Part shown: in pieces, positions 19,533-26,091 of the stretch | Numbering within the stretch: position 1 is the first letter of the stretch | Layout of the letters: each line of letters begins with the position of its first letter | Virus record (IMG/VR): IMGVR_UViG_3300030101_004043 | Span: 307-26,397 of that record | Length of the DNA: 26,091 bases | Direction: 5' to 3' (one strand) | DNA from: a virus | Made by a program: the position numbers and the translations under genes | The notes under the pieces: generated by a model | Told to the model about the DNA's origin: nothing | The model's input: the letters and a program-made list of their open reading frames with translations, nothing else | Database searches by the model: none

Positions 19533-21917
19533 TCATCCTCTACCTGCCTTCAATTGATCACGTTTAATAGCCATTTCCTGCCTATATTCTGTCAAATCCT
19601 CTTGGCTTTGCAACTTATTTTCGGCTAGACTTCTGTCTTGATCTAATTTTTGCTGATCCATTTGGAATTGCATCATGGACTCTTGAGCTTTTCTTTGAAT
19701 TTCAGCTGCTCTTAAGTCTAGTTCTTTGTTTTTTAATTCAATAATTGGATCTTGAGCTTGTTGAGACATACCTTCTGTTTCTTCTTGCACCATTTTGTTT
19801 GTTATAACAGCAACAATTTGTGCTACTTGAGATTCCGCCTCATTCATAATCTGTTGTTGTACCTGCTGAGGTATTTGACCTCCATACTGTTCTGACAATT
19901 GAGCGATCTGTTGTTGTACAACTTGCATGATTGATGCTCTTGCAGCTAAAGACACGTGCTCTGAAACGTGTCCTTGTAAGATCGCAAGTATTGCTACCTG
20001 AGATCTTACAAGTTGAGAGGACATGAACGACCTATGAGCCTCTATATGAGCATCATGGTTTTGTTGAGGAAAAGCTTGTAACTGACTACCTTTGAGTGCC
20101 TTTGAGTTTTCAACTCCAGGATCCTCAGGTTGAGGTTGTGGAGGCACAGGTAATAGAGTTTCAATTTGTTGCACACCTAAAGCTTCATACATTCTACGAT
20201 ATGCTTCATATAAATTGTGCATTTGTGGATTGCTCTGAGCTAATTGTAATTGCATTTGAGCCATCGTTACTCTTTGTGAAATTGAAAAAATATTAGGATC
20301 AGAAACTGGAAGAACATCAACTCTTTCATCAAAGTCCTGTTGCTTTACAAAGTTATCTCCGTTTGATGTCATGTACGGATAATTAGGTGGTAAGTAAGAA
20401 GAAAATATTTTTGATAATAATTTAAATTCTATTCTTTGAGCGTTATGTAATCTTTTGTGAATAGCTGACATAACTTTTGTTCCCCGCTCAAGAAGAGCCA
20501 TTGTTGTTCCAACAGGCATCTCTGAACCACCCTCAGGCATTTTCATATCAGCAATAGCTGCGAACCGTCTGCCAGCATCAACGCAGAACCCTAATAACTG
20601 AAATAATGTGCCAGACGGTTCTTTGTAGGGTAAGGGAAGAAGTGAGTCCCTTAGTACACCGTTAGGTGCATCTACATCTCTAAACTCTCCTGGTTGAATC
20701 GGTTGATCATCATCTCTTATTCTAAAACCACGAGACTTGAACCCAGCAGGTAAATTTGACAATGTTCCCGCATCAAGCAACTGACGTAAAGAGGCAGTCG
20801 CAGTTCGTGTGAGACCACCCAACATATGAATAAGACCAAAGCCATAAAAACCAAGACCGGGTAAAAATTTGTAATGAACGAAATACTGAGTTTTCTTTTT
20901 GAGAGGATCACCTCTACCAAAGTTTCTATAAATTGATAAAACTTTCCCTGAACCTTCATCAATAGTGACAATATAAGGAACTTTAATTCCTGTCGGTTCA
21001 CCATTTTGATTAACGTCTTCAAAGCCCTCTAAGTCTAACAAAACGTGCATTTCTAACAAAGTATAATCTTGATAGTTTTCTTCTTTTTTTGTCCCTTCAA
21101 GTTCATCATACTTTTCTTGAATGTCGTCCTCAACTTCGTAAGGATTGATTTTTACATCTCTATAAAAACCTGAGACTTGTTGTTTTCTAATTTCATTTTG
21201 TGTCATCTTAACAATGTGAGTGACACGCTCAGCAGATTCTAGGTCTGCTGTCATGTAAGGTACAATAAGATCTTCGGCAGCAACAAACTTTGATACCGCT
21301 CTGTTCATAGCTCCGTCGTAATAAACTTTTTTAAATGCAGAGCCTGCTAAAGGTAAGTGAAACAACATTTGATCCATCTCAGGATCATACTCCTCCATTA
21401 CATTTGTAATGTAATAATTCATAAACTCTTTGACTCTGTCTGCTTGTGCTTCCGACTGAGGAGTTCGTACACCAACTAACTGTGTTCGAACAGGACCTCC
21501 AGCAGGTAACATTTCTTTATAAGCTTGTGCTTGAAACTGAACCACTGACTCTGAGAGTAACGGATGATAAACTCCACTGGCTCCATCAAAAGGTCTACTT
21601 CTTTCCTCGTACTTAAAACCAAGAAGGTCTAACCCTTTGGTATAACCTAGTTCCCATTCTTCACGAGAAACTTTATCTTGTTCGTATTCACTTTGTAATT
21701 CATTTGACAACGTGTCCAACTGACCGTCTTCCATGAACTCTGCAAGGTTAGAACCAAAGTCTACCTCCTCTTGTATCTGTTCAGGATTGATGACGGCAGA
21801 ACCGTCCTCTTCAATTAAAAATCTTTCATCTGTTGCAGGACCATCCATTTGAACTTCTGTTCCAACTTTTGCAACTTCAATTGTTTCGTTTTGATTTATG
21901 CCTTTATCTATCGCCAT
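19533..21917 (-). CDS. Portal protein
   Basis: 794 residues, large as in podovirus-type portals. Key segments: RPFDGASGVYHPLLSESVVQ (about 108-127), EYDPEMDQMLFHLPLAGSAF, then KKVYYDGAMNRAV, EDLIVPYMTADLESAERVTH, YRNFGRGDPLKKKTQYFVHY, LPGLGFYGFGLIHMLGGLTR and AGTLSNLPAGFKSRGFRIRD, all of which fit the marine-phage/SU10-like portal family as I remember it. The C-terminal 200 residues are Gln-rich and helical (barrel or crown region, IMQVVQQQIAQLSEQYGGQI). Forms the dodecameric DNA gate of the head. Overlaps the upstream polyvalent-type gene by 14 bases, with AGAGG inside it. Confidence 0.85.
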   Translation of the reverse strand: MAIDKGINQNETIEVAKVGTEVQMDGPATDERFLIEEDGSAVINPEQIQEEVDFGSNLAEFMEDGQLDTLSNELQSEYEQDKVSREEWELGYTKGLDLLGFKYEERSRPFDGASGVYHPLLSESVVQFQAQAYKEMLPAGGPVRTQLVGVRTPQSEAQADRVKEFMNYYITNVMEEYDPEMDQMLFHLPLAGSAFKKVYYDGAMNRAVSKFVAAEDLIVPYMTADLESAERVTHIVKMTQNEIRKQQVSGFYRDVKINPYEVEDDIQEKYDELEGTKKEENYQDYTLLEMHVLLDLEGFEDVNQNGEPTGIKVPYIVTIDEGSGKVLSIYRNFGRGDPLKKKTQYFVHYKFLPGLGFYGFGLIHMLGGLTRTATASLRQLLDAGTLSNLPAGFKSRGFRIRDDDQPIQPGEFRDVDAPNGVLRDSLLPLPYKEPSGTLFQLLGFCVDAGRRFAAIADMKMPEGGSEMPVGTTMALLERGTKVMSAIHKRLHNAQRIEFKLLSKIFSSYLPPNYPYMTSNGDNFVKQQDFDERVDVLPVSDPNIFSISQRVTMAQMQLQLAQSNPQMHNLYEAYRRMYEALGVQQIETLLPVPPQPQPEDPGVENSKALKGSQLQAFPQQNHDAHIEAHRSFMSSQLVRSQVAILAILQGHVSEHVSLAARASIMQVVQQQIAQLSEQYGGQIPQQVQQQIMNEAESQVAQIVAVITNKMVQEETEGMSQQAQDPIIELKNKELDLRAAEIQRKAQESMMQFQMDQQKLDQDRSLAENKLQSQEDLTEYRQEMAIKRDQLKAGRG

Positions 21918-24189
21918 TAATAACCTCTTCTATTGAAACTAAACTAGGACTTCCTACTTGTCCACCTTCTTTGTATGACGGAAAGTTGTTTAAGTTAATC
22001 CCACCTAATTGTTTTTTCTGACCTTCGTTTAAGGATTCTATCATAGGTGTGAAGTCTATGAAAGCATAACCCTCTTTCAAATTAGGGTTTTTACCTTTTG
22101 TTTGGTTTTGTGAGAGCATAGGTTGATTCTCATATTCTCTGCCCGAGCCAAACTGATCCCCTTGAAGATTAAAAAATTTATTACCTTGTGCATAAAGAAC
22201 AGGAGATTCATAGTTCTCCCACCCCAAGATCTCCGCCATTTTATCGTATTTCTTAACTACGTTTTCTGCAGCTTTGTACATTGTATTGTTTTCAGGATTC
22301 TTTGCTGAACCATAAAAGTTGTAGTGTCCTTGAGCTTGTTTTCCATATTTTTCTAAAACTTCTTCTGTGTTGGCAAAGTTAGTACCACCACCGCCTCCGT
22401 GTTGAATTTGAGTTTGAACTTCTCCAGGTAACCAAGATACATAGTTTATTCCTCTGTTTAAAGAATCTAAAGATGTTTGCCATATGGCTTGCTCTGCGTA
22501 AACCAAAGGATTAGATGCGTAAGGAATGTTGACGCTATATTCTCCTCCTGATTTTTTCTGCACATTGTACAATTGATTTTTCAAACTGTAGAGAGGTTTG
22601 ATTCTTTTATAGAAACGATATATCTCATCTCTCTTGGTCTTATCAATATTACCCTCTAATTGAGACTTCGCTAAATATTCATTTATATATTTATCAAAAC
22701 TAGGTAAGTTTGTTATTTTACCTGTGCCTTCTTTGACTGCATCTTGAAACTCGCTCATCATCTTTCCATATTGAAATTCTATTTCTCGTAAAACATTTTG
22801 ATCAATATTTCTTTTATCCATTTCAGCTAAAACAGTGTTTTGAGTGTAGTCTTGTATTTCTTTTTGAATCCTATTAATTTTTAGATCTGCTGATGGATCT
22901 TGAAAGCTTCTTGATTTTCTTCGACGCTCTTCTTGATCAGACTGAACCTCTTGTATGATTGTCGTATCTAAACCTGATATATCTTTGTAGTCCGCACTTC
23001 TAACATGAAAGGAGTCTAAATTTTTAAACTGACTAGAAAAGTGAGTGCTCTGTGATACCCCCTCCATAAATCCAGGAACATCTCTTGGATTAAAAGTTAA
23101 TCCTTTAACTTGATAGTTTCTCCCGCCACCCAAGCTGTAGTTACTTTGTCCTGCTGATAGATATTGTTGAACAGGTGTATCAAACCCTGTGTTCTCAGCC
23201 ATACCTCTTACGACAGATAATAAACTATTAAGCTCTTGATTTTGTGTTTCTAAATATGCAATGTCTCTGTTTCTTGCTACTCTGTTAAAAGGAAGAACAC
23301 CTTGAGAAAGTCTTTTAATTTTTTTTGAATTTGCTTTAATTTGATCATAGATCGGTTGACCTATGTCGCCGATCTGCTTACCAACATAAGATGCCTTGTC
23401 TTGATCATCAGGAATGCCTCTTAAAGTATCATTTAAATTTTTAAATTGATTTTCTAACAGTTCACTCATTTGAAATTTAAAATCTTTAAATTCTTTTGTG
23501 CCTCCTTGTTGAGCTTGTAAGTTTTCCAAACCGACACGGTAGTTTTGTAGTAAAGCATCTGTTGATGATATCCTACCTTCAAAGCCTTGATACTTTGTTT
23601 TAGGATCTGTTTGATCAAACATGCTTAAAAATTCAGTTGTGGTCATAGCTGAATTAGGATCTTGATTAATCATTTTCATCAGTGAAAATTCAAAACCTGA
23701 TTCTCTTAATTCTGCTGGATTGTAAAATTTACCAAAAGGAGTCTCGTTATATTTATCTGTACCTAATCTTCTTAACTCACCCAAGAGGTCTGCTGTTTTA
23801 ATTTCTTGATTGCCAGGAAGCATGTTTAGATAAGCACGGATATTGGAAAAGTTTGAGTCAAGTGATGCCCCTGCATCTAGATACTGATCATTATTGTAAG
23901 AATTTTTTTTGTATGCTTCGTTGTCTAAAGCAGATAACCAATTGATTACTTCAGGTAGATTTGGACCACCACCACCTGGATCTTTCTTAGGTTCATCGTC
24001 ATCAATTTTTGCAGGTAGCTTTTCTTTCTCATCATCTTTCTGTTGTGAGAACGCAATGAGGTCTTGTGATGTAATCTCTGCGTTGGCTACAGGAGTTGAT
24101 CTCAAAGCTGTGCCGACTGCTTGTACAACAGGATTCAATCTTAAAAACTGTAATGCTTTTTTACCGACCCCCGAGTTTATATCTACCAT
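21904..24189 (-). CDS. Large polyvalent-type phage protein, putative ejected virion protein
   Basis: 761 residues between terminase and portal. N-terminus contains a hydrophobic stretch (ALQFLRLNPVVQAVGTALRS, 12-31) and an acidic/Gly linker (about 51-76). In the centre I see, in the right order, the signature I know from large polyvalent phage proteins: NYQVKGLTF (358-366), THFSSQF...FHVR (382-397), TTIIQEVQSDQEERR (409-423), then AIWQTSLDSLNRGINYVSWL at 568-587 with PGEVQ, a KKYDKMAEILGW element (646-657) and AFIDFTPMIESLNEGQKKQL (709-728). This parallels 'EEIQSD.' and 'W..LALKR.L..A...GY..IAWTPGE.Q' blocks. The activity of that domain is not established to my knowledge; co-ejection with DNA is inferred. 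Confidence 0.6.
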   Translation of the reverse strand: MVDINSGVGKKALQFLRLNPVVQAVGTALRSTPVANAEITSQDLIAFSQQKDDEKEKLPAKIDDDEPKKDPGGGGPNLPEVINWLSALDNEAYKKNSYNNDQYLDAGASLDSNFSNIRAYLNMLPGNQEIKTADLLGELRRLGTDKYNETPFGKFYNPAELRESGFEFSLMKMINQDPNSAMTTTEFLSMFDQTDPKTKYQGFEGRISSTDALLQNYRVGLENLQAQQGGTKEFKDFKFQMSELLENQFKNLNDTLRGIPDDQDKASYVGKQIGDIGQPIYDQIKANSKKIKRLSQGVLPFNRVARNRDIAYLETQNQELNSLLSVVRGMAENTGFDTPVQQYLSAGQSNYSLGGGRNYQVKGLTFNPRDVPGFMEGVSQSTHFSSQFKNLDSFHVRSADYKDISGLDTTIIQEVQSDQEERRRKSRSFQDPSADLKINRIQKEIQDYTQNTVLAEMDKRNIDQNVLREIEFQYGKMMSEFQDAVKEGTGKITNLPSFDKYINEYLAKSQLEGNIDKTKRDEIYRFYKRIKPLYSLKNQLYNVQKKSGGEYSVNIPYASNPLVYAEQAIWQTSLDSLNRGINYVSWLPGEVQTQIQHGGGGGTNFANTEEVLEKYGKQAQGHYNFYGSAKNPENNTMYKAAENVVKKYDKMAEILGWENYESPVLYAQGNKFFNLQGDQFGSGREYENQPMLSQNQTKGKNPNLKEGYAFIDFTPMIESLNEGQKKQLGGINLNNFPSYKEGGQVGSPSLVSIEEVINGDR

Positions 24190-25655
24190 TAATAATATTC
24201 CCTTTTTCGTTTGCCTACTGGCTCGTCCTTAAAATCGTCTTCCAACGCTACCCAGTGACCTTGTCTAAATCGCATCAAGGCTTGGGTCGTTGAGTCAACA
24301 AGGTCGTCATACTCTCCATAAGGAAAAGCTGCACACTCCTCGATTAACTCCTCCGCCCAAGCTTCCCCTTCTGGGTACCATACGACCCCAGATTGAAATA
24401 GAGGGGCTACTGAGTTTACTCTGCTCAACTTATCATTGCCTTTGCTTGGTGTAAAGTTGATAACAGGAATACCACGCATTCGTAATTCTTGCGTTAACGG
24501 CGTACCTGATGCTTTTGCTTCGATGACCACGGACTCCGGTTCCCAATACTTGTAGCTGTCATAGGCTATCTCTTTCATCTCAGGAAAGTCCCACCGACCT
24601 TTCTTCACGTCTAACAAAATTATATTCGGCGTTTTTTCGTCAGGACAAAAGACTCCCCATGTAGTGATAGCGGAATAGTCCGCCGTTTCTTTTTTACTAA
24701 ATGCTGTATCGTAAGATTGTATCACGTGTGCTAGACCAGGCATCTTAGGACTCTCCCACGGTTGCCACCATTCACGTTTGATAATAGCACCTTCTTCGGC
24801 TGTGGGATTCTGTTGCCACTGAGCATTCCATTTAGCAAGAGAGATCGAAGCTTTGACAGATTCTAATTCTTCTTTTTGCCAATACTCAGGCCATACAGGT
24901 TTATCTGACGGCATAATAGCTGGAAACTCTATCACGTCCCATTGGTCCGCTTTCGGTTGTCCTTGGGCCTTGATCAGTTCTCCAGTGATATCTTTTGTAT
25001 TCCAACGAGTCATCACGATGACAATCGAACCACCTGGTTGTAAACGCTGACGAGGACCTGATGAATACCACTCCCACGCATTCTCTAACGCCGTGGCGCT
25101 CAAGGCATCTTGCTCGGAATGTGGGTCGTCGATAATTAACAGATCAGCACCACGCCCTGTTATTGCTCCACCGACACCCGCAGAAAAATATTCGCCTCCT
25201 TGATTTGTTTCCCAACGACCTGCTGCTTTGGAGTCCGCCGATAATTCCATGCCAGGAAAAATATTTTGATAGTCTTCGGTGTCAATTAAGTTTCTGACTT
25301 TACGACCGAAGCGTTGTGCAAGTTCCGCTGTGTGAGAGGTTTGAATTATCTTGAGCCTTGGTTCACGGCCCATCATCCATGCAGGAAATAAATAAGATGC
25401 AAATTCAGATTTCGTGTGTCGTGGAGGCATGTTGACAATAAGTCTCTTAATTTTCTTGGAGGCGATAGCCTCAAATTTTTTTGCAATAATTTTATGGTGT
25501 CGTCCAGCAATAAACTCTGGCCACACAGATTTTACAAAGGTCAAGAAATCTTCTTTCTGATCTTTTTGTAGTTCTAAAATTTTTTTTCTCAAGAGGAGTT
25601 TCTTTAATGTCTCTTCTTGTTCTAAGGGGGTCAGCCCCTCAATATTAATTCCCAT
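24189..25655 (-). CDS. terL: Terminase large subunit
   Basis: 488 residues. ATPase half: deviant Walker A N75-MPPRHTKS (K82), Walker B LLIIDDPH (172-179, D176/D177), coupling-motif region MTRWNTKDITG (215-225). Nuclease half: D316 in QSYDTAF, E379 in VVIEAKASG, and D450/D451/D454 in YDDLVDSTTQ, the three acidic positions expected of the RNase H-like headful nuclease. Powers and cuts DNA during packaging through the portal. No Shine-Dalgarno precedes the ATG, and a candidate promoter places the transcript start at or next to the ATG, suggesting a leaderless mRNA. No small terminase subunit is recognisable in the window. Confidence 0.93.
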   Translation of the reverse strand: MGINIEGLTPLEQEETLKKLLLRKKILELQKDQKEDFLTFVKSVWPEFIAGRHHKIIAKKFEAIASKKIKRLIVNMPPRHTKSEFASYLFPAWMMGREPRLKIIQTSHTAELAQRFGRKVRNLIDTEDYQNIFPGMELSADSKAAGRWETNQGGEYFSAGVGGAITGRGADLLIIDDPHSEQDALSATALENAWEWYSSGPRQRLQPGGSIVIVMTRWNTKDITGELIKAQGQPKADQWDVIEFPAIMPSDKPVWPEYWQKEELESVKASISLAKWNAQWQQNPTAEEGAIIKREWWQPWESPKMPGLAHVIQSYDTAFSKKETADYSAITTWGVFCPDEKTPNIILLDVKKGRWDFPEMKEIAYDSYKYWEPESVVIEAKASGTPLTQELRMRGIPVINFTPSKGNDKLSRVNSVAPLFQSGVVWYPEGEAWAEELIEECAAFPYGEYDDLVDSTTQALMRFRQGHWVALEDDFKDEPVGKRKREYY

Positions 25656-25661
25656 TGACTT

Positions 25662-25690
25662 TGTATAGCAAATTGGGTCCCCTTTTTCAA
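25662..25690 (-). promoter_or_regulatory. Candidate sigma70-like promoter for terL operon
   Basis: On the minus strand, TTGAAA (complement of 25685-25690), a 17-base spacer and TATACA (complement of 25662-25667). Expected start is around 25655, the A of the terminase ATG, which would explain the absent ribosome site. The -10 lies within an 11-base sequence that is repeated in inverted orientation at 25746-25756. Confidence 0.45.
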
Positions 25691-25723
25691 AACTTTTTGT
25701 GGGAAGTTCTGTATGTGCAAATC

Positions 25724-25752
25724 TTGGTCTTTAGCTGCTTCTGTACTATACA
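25724..25752 (+). promoter_or_regulatory. Weak candidate rightward promoter
   Basis: TTGGTC at 25724-25729, 17-base spacer, TATACA at 25747-25752, within the inverted CTATACAAAGT copy. It would drive a short rightward transcript through the dyad region, opposite to all recognised genes. The -35 is a poor match, so this is speculative. Confidence 0.25.
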
Positions 25753-25885
25753 AAGTAGTAAAGGGGGGTGTGGGGTGCAAAAAAAGGCGTTTTGAGTTTT
25801 GCAACCCAATGGGACTACTAGATGTAGTATAAGCGTTCTATGATGTGTGGATATATAGTGGTGGGGATTTGATGATGGTACTACC

Positions 25886-25916
25886 TACCTGTGCAGGTGG
25901 AATACCAGCACAGGTA
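25886..25916. repeat. Inverted repeat TACCTGTGC ... GCACAGGTA
   Basis: Perfect 9-base arms at 25886-25894 and 25908-25916 with a 13-base spacer. The left arm also pairs locally (ACCTG-tg-CAGGT, 25887-25898), so two alternative stems compete. This suits an operator for a dimeric regulator or an RNA switch; nothing in the window identifies the binding factor. Confidence 0.55.
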
Positions 25917-25925
25917 AAAATTAAA

Positions 25926-25968
25926 CATGGTGGGAATTGAAAAGAATAGGAATAAATAACCCACCATG
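25926..25968 (-). terminator. Possible terminator after the upstream partial gene
   Basis: Perfect 9-base arms CATGGTGGG (25926-25934) and CCCACCATG (25960-25968) with a 25-base loop. On the minus strand the stem lies seven bases past the stop at 25976 and is followed by TTTAATTTTT, as in an intrinsic terminator. The long loop makes it less certain. Confidence 0.45.
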
Positions 25969-25975
25969 CTGAAAG

Positions 25976-26091
25976 TTAATTGTTAAGATGTCTGTCTAAC
26001 TGTTGCATTACTTGTTCTGTAATACTGTCAGATTGATCTGTTGGTTTGTTCTGAATGATAGTCATAAGAGTTTTAATAAACTCTTGCTTTG
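25976..26091 (-). CDS. 3' end of an upstream gene (partial)
   Basis: An open frame enters from the right edge and stops with TAA at 25976-25978. Visible residues: KQEFIKTLMTIIQNKPTDQS, then DSITEQVMQQLDRHLNN. Hydrophilic, helical, acidic/Gln-rich. It precedes the regulatory gap and terminase, a place where small terminase or DNA-metabolism genes may lie, but too little is present to assign it. An internal ATG could also start a shorter peptide. Confidence 0.55.
   Translation of the reverse strand, partial: KQEFIKTLMTIIQNKPTDQSDSITEQVMQQLDRHLNN

Larger units (their letters stand above)
25656..25975. other. Regulatory intergenic region (about 320 bases)
   Basis: No convincing gene. It contains two inverted 11-base copies of CTATACAAAGT (25658-25668 and 25746-25756), G-rich and T-rich tracts (25755-25790), an inverted-repeat cluster (25886-25916) and a long hairpin (25926-25968). 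A 22-codon plus-strand frame is noted in the findings. Likely the control region for the late leftward operon; a packaging start site is possible but not shown. Confidence 0.7.

Noticed and set aside
25618-25642. GGGG-CTGA-CCCC hairpin just inside the terminase gene
   Set aside because: Only four strong pairs, explained by Gly-Leu-Thr-Pro codons; could affect initiation but is not convincing as a terminator or operator.
1-26091. tRNA genes, attachment sites, integrase or CRISPR arrays
   Set aside because: I looked for cloverleaf-like segments, repeated spacers and recombinase motifs and saw none; a tRNA scan would be decisive.

Overview
The window is one end-to-end leftward gene block of a tailed double-stranded DNA bacteriophage. 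Every gene I can support lies on the minus strand. Gene order, low GC, tight packing and protein types all resemble uncultured marine phages, such as those infecting SAR11 and other marine alphaproteobacteria. That host assignment comes from remembered gene families, not from a search. Two short-tail-type adaptor/connector proteins and a P22 gp10-like beta-rich tail protein favour a podovirus-like virion. This is an inference.

In transcription order (right to left), a gene end (25976-26091) is followed by about 320 bases of regulatory DNA with dyads and candidate divergent promoters. Packaging and head genes come next: large terminase (24189-25655), a 761-residue protein with the signature of phage 'polyvalent', probably ejected, proteins (21904-24189), and the portal (19533-21917). 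A run of small lysine-rich proteins (17583-19530) is interleaved with a three-TM holin and a 31-residue membrane peptide. Next are a GroES-like co-chaperonin (16989-17399), a scaffold-like protein, a head accessory protein, a probable decoration protein and the major capsid protein (14008-14931), followed by an intrinsic terminator at 13961-13984.

The second half starts with two head-surface candidates. It continues with an unusual cluster of very small proteins (10457-13093): membrane/coiled-coil proteins, three Cys-containing basic proteins of types also remembered from algal viruses, a KRGGG-repeat peptide, and two tiny cysteine-rich open frames, one resembling a metallothionein. Connector proteins (8758-10450), repeat-rich virion proteins and a glycine-rich fibre (6107-7456) follow. 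The left end holds an AT-rich, translationally coupled cassette of a double-domain 2OG-Fe(II) oxygenase, a second oxygenase and a GT-A glycosyltransferase (3240-5784). After it come a gp10-like tail protein, two small proteins, another 2OG-Fe(II) oxygenase (286-873) and a gene cut by the window edge.

Genes are joined by 1-4 base stop/start overlaps (TAATG, ATGA, TAGTG). Several Shine-Dalgarno sequences sit inside the last codons of the preceding gene, so much of the block probably behaves as one coupled late operon with internal attenuation after the capsid gene. The best candidates for something little described are the oxygenase/glycosyltransferase cassette, the polyvalent-type protein between terminase and portal, the metallothionein-like micro-proteins and the set of small basic proteins.
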